Assembly (NCBI GenBank): GCA_046313675.1
Contig: JBKBXU010000075.1
Coordinates: 1 to 15,902, forward strand
Direction: 5' to 3'
Source of the DNA: JBKBXU01 sp046313675
GTDB taxonomy: Bacteria; Bacteroidota; Bacteroidia; Cytophagales; Cytophagaceae
DNA: 15,902 bases
Every line of letters begins with the position of its first letter. Position 1 is the first letter of the stretch. The translations under genes were made by a program, and so were the position numbers. Below, piece after piece: positions 7,963 through 14,769 of this stretch. The notes beneath the pieces are model-generated. The model did not search any database and had not been told where the DNA came from. It saw only the letters and a list, made by a program, of their open reading frames with translations.

Positions 7963-9813
7963 ATGTATATAAAAATACCTCTTCAGCTTGTTTTCTTTTT
8001 TTTCTTATGTAACATTTCCTTAAATACTTTAGCTCAGTCTCCTGGTGGTGTTTCTACTGGTATTAGAATGTGGCTTAAAGCTAATGCTGGTACAAGTACA
8101 ACTACAAACAACGCTACCATTAGTCAATGGAACGACCAGTCAGGAAACAACAGGCATGCGACTCAGACAACTGCTTCTCAAAGACCTGGTTTTAAGAACA
8201 ACAACATAGATAATATGAATTTCAATGAAGTTGTAGATTTTACAGCTGCAAATTCCAATAATTTTTCTTTGCCTACTTCTGTTTTAGCAAATGGCACAGG
8301 TGCATTTTCTATTTACGTCGTATCAAGGAAGAACAGCAATAATGGTATGACGATGATGGGCCTGGGATCAAGTTCTAATAATAGATCTATAAATGTTGGA
8401 ACAAATGGGGCTTCATTAGGAAGATTTCATACATGGAATAACGCCTGGTCACCGAGTGCCCCGCTAATTACCAACGCTGCTGTTATTCAGTCCTCTTATA
8501 ATTTTGTAAGTGGTACAAGGTATTTATCTGTAAATTCTGTTTCCTATGGTTCTAGTGCTGCACCAATCAATTTATTAGCCGGCGGAGCTTATTTGGGCTC
8601 AAACCATAATTCGGCAACCGCTGCAAATTTTGAAGGTGAAATAGCCGAGGTTATTGTCTATGCCAATAATTCCTCTGCTGCTGATAAATTGAGAATTGAA
8701 TCGTACCTCTCTATGAAATATGGCATTACTAAATCTGGAAACTATGTAAATAGTGCAAATACAGTAATTTGGAATGCCACCACCAATAGTACTTATCATA
8801 ATAACGTTGCCATTATTGGTCGTGATGATGGATCTGCCTTAATTCAAAAACAATCTAAATCCAGCAATACCGGCTTTCAACCGGTCATAGGAAATGGTTC
8901 TATCGCTGCTGCAAATAACACAAATGCCAGCACATTCTCTGTCAATCAAAGTTTCTTATCATGGGGTTCAAACACAGGAGCTACAACCTTTTCTATATCA
9001 CATCAGGAAGGAAACAGAATGGCAAGAATCTGGAAAGTTCAGCAAACAGGGACAATTGGAACTGTAAAGGTTGGAGTCCGAACAGTTGATGTACCGGGTG
9101 TAAATTTTTTAAGTATATTAATAAGCAATGATGCCGTCTTTGATGCTTCAGATACAAGATATCAAATGGAAATTGAGACCATAGGTGGCATCAATTATTT
9201 TACAACCAATGTAGTTTTAACCAATGGTCAGCATTTTAGTTTTATGAGCAGTGATGTTGGCCTTCCGGTTGACTTAGTGCGCTTTCAAGCCGATTGCAAC
9301 GAGAATAACGTTAAGGTGACATGGCAAACAGCCAGTGAACATAATAGTAGCCATTTTATAATTGAAAAATCATCCGATGCCAACAATTGGCATTTATTAG
9401 AAAATATTAGCGCTGCTGGCAACTCAAATATTTTACTAACCTATTCCGTTTTAGATCAGCATTTAACAGGCGACATACATTATTATAGGCTCATTCAATA
9501 CGACTTTGATGGCAAAAACCAGACTTTCCCTGTTATATCGTCTGCTTGTATGTCAAGTCCAACATTACATGTATTTCCAAATCCAAGCTCAGATCACTTT
9601 AGTATAAACTACAATTCTTCCATAGCATCAGACTATGCAAAAATAAGTTTAATCGATTATCGGGGCGAAACAGTATTTGAGCAATTCATCAAACTTCATA
9701 AAGGAATGAATAATATTACAATTGAAGGCTTAACAAATCCACCTGGTATTTACATTATTCAAGTTTCCGATGGATCGGCAAATCTTGTGATGAAGAGACA
9801 TGTAATTAGATAA
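7963..9813 (+). CDS. Secreted LamG-like protein with T9SS type A sorting domain
   Basis: This is a complete 616-residue protein. Residues 1-24 form a signal peptide (hydrophobic core LVFFFFL, cleavage near LNTLA/Q). About 26-255 is a concanavalin A-like/LamG sandwich of the Bacteroidota type, opening IRMWLKANAGT and QWNDQSGNNRHA and closing FEGEIAEVIVYA. About 256-430 matches the domain that usually follows it (DUF8202-like: VIWNATTNSTYHNNVAIIGR, QKQSKS). About 436-531 is a fibronectin-III-like linker (VDLVRFQA, VKVTWQTASE, HYYRLIQYDFDG). About 532-616 is a T9SS type A sorting domain (HVFPNPSSDHFSI, GIYIIQV, ending KRHVIR). In this family the sorting domain directs export across the outer membrane and is usually removed on attachment to or release from the surface. 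No catalytic motif is visible, so an adhesive or glycan-binding role is inferred. It is divergent from the giant LamG gene. Confidence 0.93.
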   Translation: MYIKIPLQLVFFFFLCNISLNTLAQSPGGVSTGIRMWLKANAGTSTTTNNATISQWNDQSGNNRHATQTTASQRPGFKNNNIDNMNFNEVVDFTAANSNNFSLPTSVLANGTGAFSIYVVSRKNSNNGMTMMGLGSSSNNRSINVGTNGASLGRFHTWNNAWSPSAPLITNAAVIQSSYNFVSGTRYLSVNSVSYGSSAAPINLLAGGAYLGSNHNSATAANFEGEIAEVIVYANNSSAADKLRIESYLSMKYGITKSGNYVNSANTVIWNATTNSTYHNNVAIIGRDDGSALIQKQSKSSNTGFQPVIGNGSIAAANNTNASTFSVNQSFLSWGSNTGATTFSISHQEGNRMARIWKVQQTGTIGTVKVGVRTVDVPGVNFLSILISNDAVFDASDTRYQMEIETIGGINYFTTNVVLTNGQHFSFMSSDVGLPVDLVRFQADCNENNVKVTWQTASEHNSSHFIIEKSSDANNWHLLENISAAGNSNILLTYSVLDQHLTGDIHYYRLIQYDFDGKNQTFPVISSACMSSPTLHVFPNPSSDHFSINYNSSIASDYAKISLIDYRGETVFEQFIKLHKGMNNITIEGLTNPPGIYIIQVSDGSANLVMKRHVIR

Positions 9814-9831
9814 ATTTATTGTGAAGGATTA

Positions 9832-9881
9832 TCTCAAGAAACGAAAACAGGGTAAATGATCACCTTTTTTGTTTCTTGAGA
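9832..9881 (+). terminator. Hairpin after the LamG/T9SS gene, possible bidirectional terminator
   Basis: A perfect 11-bp inverted repeat (TCTCAAGAAAC at 9832-9842, GTTTCTTGAGA at 9871-9881) begins 18 nt after the stop codon. The 28-nt interior can pair further, because AAAA at 9844-9847 faces T6 at 9865-9870. It lies between convergent genes, so it may serve both strands. No T-run directly follows the stem, so intrinsic termination is only probable. Confidence 0.5.
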
Positions 9882-9887
9882 CTTATA

Positions 9888-10339
9888 TTAGCTTCGGTTT
9901 TTGTAGTGATTGATTTCCTTGCCTGATTTCAACAATAAATAATGATTTGGGACTTGCCTTTTTTCGTTCCAATCTTTTTGCCTCCCTCTGTCCCTTTCCC
10001 AATGCGATATATGCAAGAAATGGAAAATCATTTTGATAGAATTATTGAAGAGCTGAAGCGCAATCTGGAAGAGGTTAGATAATAGTTGTATCAAAAACTC
10101 GTCTTTTTGAGTCCAGCCCAAAAGGCCAAGAAGCAAACCGATAAGTAAACCAAACCACCAGGTTGCTAAAAAACCGACTAGTGAAACACCAAATCTATTG
10201 TGGAGATCCGGGTGAATAAAATTTAAACTTTGTAAAATATTCTTCGCTTATCGAAAAAGTTATTTGGTCATGTATTATGCCATACAATCCAGGGAGATAT
10301 TAGTATAGCGATGATAAGAAGTTTAAGTCTTATATTCAT
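9888..10339 (-). pseudogene. Small membrane protein (EYFTKFKF-motif family) broken by two frameshifts
   Basis: An ATG at 10339 encodes a transmembrane helix (MNIRLKLLIIAILISPWIVW), then stops at 10268-10270. The next frame carries HDQITFSISEEYFTKFKF and stops at 10195-10197. A third frame continues from about 10230 with HPDLHNRFGVSLVGFLATWW and a Gly/Leu-rich membrane helix, and runs to the TAA at 9888-9890. Joined, these match from memory a family of small unnamed membrane proteins with an HDQxTYxISPEYFTKFKF signature. Function is unknown. Both shifts lie in AT-rich sequence (near 10270-10275 and in the TTTT/AAA area 10198-10247). It is the last gene of the minus-strand cluster, 28 nt after the CPBP protease gene. 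Genuine decay and sequencing error are both possible. Confidence 0.6.
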
Positions 10340-10367
10340 AGGTAATAGCCCGGTTAGTACTTATACT

Positions 10368-11063
10368 TTAATCTAACGATAAAATAAACTCAATTAAGTT
10401 TAATGAAAAGTGTGCTGTAAATACCAGTAGTATGGTTTCCTTTTTAAGCTGTACAATTCCAAAGGGGATACCAACAAGAATACCGGTAATTAGAATGTAC
10501 CAAAATCCGCCCACCCAATGAAGTAATCCAAACATTAATGAAGTTACGATGACAGTTGTTGTGCCACTATACTTTTGACGTAGGTTTCTAAATGCAATGT
10601 TTCTATAAATATTTTCTTCCACAAAGGGGGCAAGCAACACGTTGGCAATAAAAAATATCGATAGATTTTTGCTGACACTATTACTTGTCTCTCCTGTTGG
10701 AACATAGTCTCCAAAAGTTCTTTGTAGGTGAGTTATTCCTTCCAATATTCCAAATTTAAAATAACAAAGGGCAAGTAGTGAGCCAAGTAATACACCAAGA
10801 CTCAGGTCTTTTACTAAAGTTGGGCTTTTAAATGTATCCAGTACAATATTAGCTGCATGAACTTTTGAATATATCAAAAGTAAGAAAAGCATAAAGACCT
10901 GTGCATAGAATAATAGGTAAGGAATGTTATCTGTGATTCTTTCAGAAAACGCTGTTTCGTTTAAACTCTCCTTACTATAAAGTGCAACCAAGACTATCAG
11001 GCCAAAAAGAAAGAATAATGGTGGTAGAATCAGCAATGCCCAGGTATATAGCCTACTTTTCAT
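10368..11063 (-). CDS. CPBP family intramembrane metalloprotease (CAAX/Abi type)
   Basis: This 231-residue polytopic membrane protein carries the three signatures of the CPBP (Abi/CAAX protease) family in order: EExxxR at E149-E150...R154, FxxxH at F178...H182, and HxxxN at H218...N222. These residues form the glutamate/histidine active site inside the membrane. Hydrophobic helices surround them (for example 8-28, 50-66, 88-105, 133-148, 167-182, 186-204 and 209-229). Family members cleave prenylated or membrane-embedded peptides, and in bacteria they are often linked to bacteriocin immunity or processing. The substrate here is unknown. Its ATG overlaps the end of the upstream alpha/beta-hydrolase gene by 11 nt, which implies translational coupling. 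Confidence 0.88.
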   Translation of the reverse strand: MKSRLYTWALLILPPLFFLFGLIVLVALYSKESLNETAFSERITDNIPYLLFYAQVFMLFLLLIYSKVHAANIVLDTFKSPTLVKDLSLGVLLGSLLALCYFKFGILEGITHLQRTFGDYVPTGETSNSVSKNLSIFFIANVLLAPFVEENIYRNIAFRNLRQKYSGTTTVIVTSLMFGLLHWVGGFWYILITGILVGIPFGIVQLKKETILLVFTAHFSLNLIEFILSLD

Positions 11064-11991
11064 AACTAAAGTTTTTGCTTAGCCAATTAGTCATAGCTGC
11101 ATATACTAATTCTGGATCTGTGACATTCAGGTAGTGATTTTCTTTACTTGTTATAAAAGTAGAATTTGAGGATAGCCTGGATAAATCTTTTTGCAGTTCA
11201 AACCATATTTTATTGTGCTCTATGTAAGGATAATCCTTAGATTTAATTGGAAGAATTGTTTTGTCCATGCTGTTTTTTGAGCCTATTACGAGCAATGGCA
11301 GATCGTTAAGTTGGGTTAAGGCAACTGCTTTTTTTAGATTATCTTCAAAATATTCCACTTCCAATTTCATTGAATAGTAGTACTCGGGCTGAGTTGCTAC
11401 TGCATAGTATTGGTTCAACAAGTTTTCGGGTAGGCCAAAAGTGGGAATTTTGCCTTTGCCGTATTTTAAATAACCTTTTTGTGCTATTTGAATAACTTTA
11501 TCAAGCTGTTGGGGCTGGTTCTTCATTATGTCATAAAACTCCATTGGCAAGCGGGTAAACTGCTCGCTATGTGCAGCATCTAAAAGCACAAGTCCCATTA
11601 CCTTATCCGGAAACATAGATTGATACATGCGAACATGCAAACCTCCTAAAGAATGTCCAACCAAAATGACGTTACTTAGGATTCCTTGCTTAATCAGTAT
11701 GTCATTAAGCTCTGTTGCCACAGTGACCAAATCCCTGGGGAGAGTAGTTACAGTATCCATATTGTAACCCGGTCTATCTATTAGGCAAACCTTGTTGTTT
11801 ACTTTTAATTTTTGAAATAAAGGTTGGTAGAATAGCGACCAATTTCCCATTCCTGCATCCAGTACCAGGGTGTACTTGCCTTCGCCTTCGCAATAGCAAT
11901 GCTGTTGCAAATGAGGTGATTTGATGATTTCCTTTGGCTCTGAGCAGGAAAAAAATAGTATAACCGTTAAACTTACGAGTAATTTTTGCAT
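11053..11991 (-). CDS. Alpha/beta-hydrolase fold lipoprotein
   Basis: I chose the ATG at 11991 over the upstream in-frame ATG at 12018. From 11991 the protein begins with a clean lipoprotein signal (MQKLLVSLTVILFFSC), whereas the longer form puts nine polar residues in front. From 11991 it has 312 residues, with the lipidated Cys at 16. Numbered from 12018, the fold shows VLDAGMGNWSLF (about 52-63, oxyanion region), LIDRPGYNMD (79-88), a nucleophile elbow GHSLGG with Ser123, VLLDAAH (144-150) and a late His295 (SKENHYLNV) as the likely catalytic histidine. The acid is less certain: Asp147 or Asp252. It should act as a serine esterase/lipase-like hydrolase anchored in the envelope; the substrate is unknown. 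Its 3' end overlaps the CPBP protease gene by 11 nt, and it follows the Crp/Fnr regulator in the same direction. Confidence 0.85.
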   Translation of the reverse strand: MQKLLVSLTVILFFSCSEPKEIIKSPHLQQHCYCEGEGKYTLVLDAGMGNWSLFYQPLFQKLKVNNKVCLIDRPGYNMDTVTTLPRDLVTVATELNDILIKQGILSNVILVGHSLGGLHVRMYQSMFPDKVMGLVLLDAAHSEQFTRLPMEFYDIMKNQPQQLDKVIQIAQKGYLKYGKGKIPTFGLPENLLNQYYAVATQPEYYYSMKLEVEYFEDNLKKAVALTQLNDLPLLVIGSKNSMDKTILPIKSKDYPYIEHNKIWFELQKDLSRLSSNSTFITSKENHYLNVTDPELVYAAMTNWLSKNFSYEK

Positions 11992-12069
11992 AGTAGATTG
12001 TTTTAAATACATATGCAAAGCTTGAAATATCCCCTGTGAAAAAAGTTGATATATGGTAAGAAAAAACTG

Positions 12070-12651
12070 TTAGAGTGTAATTTTCTTTCGAATTCTACTG
12101 AAACTTTCCGGAGTAATGCCCAAATAGGAAGCTATGTGTTTTTGAGGTGTCCTTTTAATGATATCAGGTTGCTTAGTCAACAGCATTTGGTATCTTCTTT
12201 CTGCTGTAAAACTTAATAACTCTATTTGTTGGGTCTGCTTGTGAATAAATAGGGATTCGGCAGCTATTCTTCCAATATTGACACCAATAATTGAATTTTC
12301 GTACAACTCGTTAAGGTCTTTATGAGATATGGAAAGGGTCGCTGATTTTTCTATGGCTTGTGTAAATATTTCCGTGGGTTTTTGTGTGAGGAACGACATG
12401 TAATCTCCAGAAAATTCATTTTCGTAACAAAGATCTAAGCAAACGGGAGAGTTCTCTCTCCATAAAAAAACACCCAAGGATCCTGTTAAGATAATATGTA
12501 AATATTTCTCGGTTTTGTTTACATCCTTTACAATCTCATTTTTTTCGTAGTAGCCGCACATAAGGTGCTTGGCAAACGACTCCCATATTTCGAGTGGGGC
12601 TTCAAAATATGGATCAAATATTTGTTTTATTAATTGTGCTGTGTTTACCAT
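12070..12651 (-). CDS. Crp/Fnr family transcriptional regulator (cyclic nucleotide-binding fold plus HTH)
   Basis: The protein has 193 residues. About 10-115 has the cyclic nucleotide-binding beta-roll pattern (YYEKNEIV, YLHIILTGSLGVFL), then a dimerisation helix (about 118-150). A C-terminal winged helix-turn-helix follows at about 167-190 (RTPQKHIASYLGITPESFSRIRKK in outline: helix 170-176, recognition helix 180-188). The stretch where a cAMP-binding Crp has its Arg-Ser phosphate cassette reads NEFSGDYMSFL, without that pair. As in many Bacteroidota homologues it may therefore sense something other than cAMP, or only a partner protein. It is transcribed ahead of the hydrolase and CPBP genes and is the obvious candidate regulator of them. 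Confidence 0.88.
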   Translation of the reverse strand: MVNTAQLIKQIFDPYFEAPLEIWESFAKHLMCGYYEKNEIVKDVNKTEKYLHIILTGSLGVFLWRENSPVCLDLCYENEFSGDYMSFLTQKPTEIFTQAIEKSATLSISHKDLNELYENSIIGVNIGRIAAESLFIHKQTQQIELLSFTAERRYQMLLTKQPDIIKRTPQKHIASYLGITPESFSRIRKKITL

Positions 12652-12916
12652 TTTTCAAAATTCATCATTCATTAAAGATAGTAAAAAGGGTCAAAAAACG
12701 AAGGCTTTGGACTCTATGGATTGGTATACATTCTCTGTTATTGACTAAATCTTTACTGTGTATACTTTTTAATTTGAAGAAAGCATATTGATTGACTTTA
12801 TCAAGTTTGCAGTTTCTAAGAAGGGTAGGGAGTAGTGGTCGGTTGTGAGAGGTGCTTTATCGGGCATAAAAAGTAGTAGAGAAATATAAAGTCATAATAT
12901 GCTTGTTTAGGGACTA

Positions 12917-13393
12917 TTATAAAAACCAAATAAATAAGTTTGGTATCATGAAGAAAATCGCTAAGCCGCCTATCCTCCATTTAACCTCCTTATGTTTTAC
13001 AAAAAAATACACAATAGAAAACAGCAGGGTTAAATAGTGGAGATAGAAATAATTATAGGTAGAGTGTTCCGGATAATACTGGTTGGCAAAATTCTCATTA
13101 GCCAAGGTATAAGATTTGACTTGGCCAAAAAATATGGACTTTTCCAGTCTAACGGACTCCCCTAAATATATACAGCATTGTTTTGTCTCTTCAGATGAAA
13201 TGAATTTAGTTTTTTCGGTCTTTATTGTTCTTGTGGTACGGGTTATTTCCGAATAACTTGTATTGACTTTTTTGAAGGTTTCTTCCGAAATTCTGCCTGG
13301 CACATACATATCTGTCAGATTCAAAATGCAGAAGGTGATGGAGAATGCTATTAAAATATTTAAAACCAGAAAAACTGGTTGTATGGAAGGCAT
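12917..13393 (-). CDS. Hypothetical membrane protein, three predicted helices
   Basis: I do not recognise this 158-residue protein. An N-terminal hydrophobic helix (about 7-25) is followed by a roughly 90-residue polar segment rich in Thr, Ser, Lys and Glu with an adjacent Cys pair (KQCCIYLG, about 71-78). Two C-terminal helices follow (about 117-133 and 141-158), the last ending at FIWFL. The polar part is probably outside the cytoplasmic membrane, with a hairpin of two helices anchoring the C-terminus. It stands alone, 265 nt upstream of the Crp/Fnr regulator in the same direction and immediately next to the RAYT/REP region. No regulation can be read from the sequence. Confidence 0.6.
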   Translation of the reverse strand: MPSIQPVFLVLNILIAFSITFCILNLTDMYVPGRISEETFKKVNTSYSEITRTTRTIKTEKTKFISSEETKQCCIYLGESVRLEKSIFFGQVKSYTLANENFANQYYPEHSTYNYFYLHYLTLLFSIVYFFVKHKEVKWRIGGLAIFFMIPNLFIWFL

Positions 13394-13498
13394 GAGGGCG
13401 TTTTTTTAAAATTTACATGTTTTTTGACTGCAAGGTGAAGTTACAAAAAAACTTTTTTGCTTATTTCCTTTAGATTCCTTTATTTCTATTCTCAGCTC

Positions 13499-13517
13499 AA
13501 CGTCTGGTTCAGACGTT
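13499..13517. repeat. Short perfect palindrome (8-bp stem, 3-nt loop)
   Basis: AACGTCTG at 13499-13506 and CAGACGTT at 13510-13517 pair perfectly around GTT. It lies about 100 bases upstream of the membrane protein gene that starts at 13393 on the minus strand. It could be an operator-like site or part of the REP-rich neighbourhood. Confidence 0.4.
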
Positions 13518-13557
13518 CTTGGCACTAAAGATAGAAAAAAGCTCTGAAATAGATACT

Positions 13558-13589
13558 GCCCGTGCTGGCGCAAGCTTTTAGCTCGTGCC
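13558..13589. repeat. REP-like element, left flank of the RAYT pseudogene
   Basis: GGCGCAAGCT (13567-13576) and AGCTCGTGCC (13580-13589) form a 10-bp imperfect stem with a TTT loop. The preceding GCTGG matches the GCTGG that borders the right-hand copy at 14458 when that copy is read in reverse complement. This copy and the right-hand ones are therefore in inverted orientation around the RAYT pseudogene, as is typical of a RAYT and its REP partners. Confidence 0.6.
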
Positions 13590-13659
13590 TTCTAATGTCC
13601 TGTTAAATAGCTTAGGTAGTTTCATAGGTATTTTTATTTTTCTATAATTTTTAACCACT

Positions 13660-14204
13660 ATGAGCCGAAAGTATAAATTCTATAATAGGAAGGACTGTAT
13701 TTTTCAGCTTTGCAATAGTTTATTAGATCGATGTTTTTGTAAGAGATGAATATTTACAATAGTCTCAGACAGCTTGTCTTATTGCAGGAAAAATAAGGGA
13801 ATGGAAATATATTGCTGGTGTGTGTTATGCCAAGTTATATACATTTAATTTTTAGTGTAAAACATAGCAATCCTGGAACAATCCTTAAAGAATATAAAAC
13901 ATTTACCTCAAAAAAGGTTGCAAAAAGAAATTAAAGAAAGCTGCCAGGAAAGTAGAAAAGAGTGGACGTTGTGGATGTTTGAAAGAGCTGGCAAAAAAAT
14001 AGCAATATTGCTAAAGGGCAATTTTGGCAACAACATAATAAATCGATTGAATTATGGTCACCCTCTGTAATAGATCAAAAGGTAGACTACATTCACAACA
14101 ACCCTGTAGAGTCTGGTTTTGTAAACAAACCTGAACATTGGAGATACAGTAGCGCCATTGATTATTCAGATGGTAAGGGTTTAATGGAAATAGACTTTGT
14201 TTAG
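13660..14204 (+). pseudogene. REP-associated tyrosine transposase (RAYT, Y1_Tnp family), heavily frameshifted
   Basis: The pieces add up to about 181 codons, the usual length of the short Bacteroidota RAYTs, but move between frames about six times. Recognisable segments in order are MSRKYKFYN (13660), LYF, then SFAIVY-stop-IDVFVRDEY, where TAG at 13724-13726 stands where homologues have Trp. Next come SDSLSYCRKNKGMEIYCW, MPSYIHLIFSV (13827), ILKEYKTFTSKKV, ESRKEWTLWMFERAGKK, and finally QFWQQHNKSIELWSP, VDYIHNNPVESGFV and EHWRYSSAIDYSDGKG to a TAG at 14202-14204. Functional relatives carry His-x-His (PNHxHLI) in the nuclease site; here the first His is Tyr. The enzyme class nicks single-stranded REP DNA. 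This copy must be inactive. REP-like palindromes lie on both sides. Confidence 0.88.
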
Positions 14205-14225
14205 CATCCTATTAGGTATCACAAG

Positions 14226-14248
14226 GGTACGAGCTACAAGCTCATATC
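14226..14248. repeat. REP-like element, first right-flank copy
   Basis: The sequence GGTACGAGCTACAAGC (14226-14241) begins 22 bases after the RAYT stop and continues with TCATATC. The arms GGTACGAGCT and AGCTCATATC pair imperfectly around ACA. The first 16 bases recur exactly at 14458-14473. Confidence 0.6.
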
Positions 14249-14328
14249 TTTGTAATAAAGAAGTAAAAATACAATTTTTGATAAAGAATAAGCCTGGTCG
14301 AGATAATGACAATGCTTGTTAAACGCAA

Positions 14329-14361
14329 AACGCTGGAAGGGTTCCAAACCCTTCCAGCGTT
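14329..14361. repeat. Perfect 15-bp hairpin with CCA loop
   Basis: AACGCTGGAAGGGTT at 14329-14343 and AACCCTTCCAGCGTT at 14347-14361 are perfect reverse complements around a 3-nt loop. The length, GC-rich arms and lack of a gene immediately upstream make it look like a dispersed palindromic repeat rather than a simple terminator. Read on the minus strand it is followed by TTTTGCGTTT, a weak T-rich tail, so a terminator for minus-strand transcription from the Hip side is an alternative. Confidence 0.7.
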
Positions 14362-14457
14362 GGTTAGCCTAAAATGGTTCAATAGTCGTTTGTACCAGGA
14401 GTTAGTGAGAATGACAATTGCATATCCTGGAGGATTTTGAGAATGAAACGTAGAAAT

Positions 14458-14503
14458 GGTACGAGCTACAAGCACCAGCGGGGGGAAGCATAGCAGCGCT
14501 ATG
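14458..14503. repeat. REP-like element, second right-flank copy with adjoining G-tract and mini-hairpin
   Basis: GGTACGAGCTACAAGC (14458-14473) repeats the copy at 14226 exactly. It is followed by ACCAGCGGGGGG and then a perfect 6-bp hairpin, CATAGC (14489-14494)-AGC-GCTATG (14498-14503). Read in reverse complement, it aligns with the left-flank element at 13558-13589. Confidence 0.6.
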
Positions 14504-14586
14504 GTTAAGACCCAAATGCTTTATCAGTATTCATAGAAATTATTAATATTTACTCAATTTTCTTTACAAGACCTGGTTTTCATTGG

Positions 14587-14724
14587 TCAAGGAAAAGGTA
14601 TTGGGTCGGTGGTCAAAACCACCGGAATATACAAGAGCATCTTTTTAATTGCAGCTTGTGAAGACCGTCCTTCTCCAAGCAATCCCCATAGGTTAAGTTC
14701 GGTTTCGTACAACACTGGCTTCAT
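14587..14724 (-). CDS. Possible small ORF of 45 residues downstream of the HipA-like kinase gene
   Basis: ATG at 14724 to TGA at 14587 reads MKPVLYETELNLWGLLGEG, then RSSQAAIKKMLLYIPVVLTT and a Pro-rich end. It begins 45 nt after the kinase stop, in the same direction. The residue composition is plausible for a protein, but I recognise no family. It may be a real small gene or the head of a lost one. Confidence 0.3.
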   Translation of the reverse strand: MKPVLYETELNLWGLLGEGRSSQAAIKKMLLYIPVVLTTDPIPFP

Positions 14725-14769
14725 TGTGGGTGTTTATGCCTTATGGAGCCCAAATTAATGTGTGGCGTT

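Noticed and set aside
12594..12791. A 65-codon plus-strand frame
   Set aside because: It overlaps the start of the Crp/Fnr gene antisense and continues into AT-rich spacer without recognisable content.
13445..13456. Short A/T palindrome (AAAAAA-C-TTTTTT-like)
   Set aside because: Simple homopolymer runs of this kind are expected by chance in such AT-rich DNA.
14242..14475. A 77-codon minus-strand frame
   Set aside because: It runs through the perfect hairpin and two REP-like elements, so its translation is a by-product of the palindromes.
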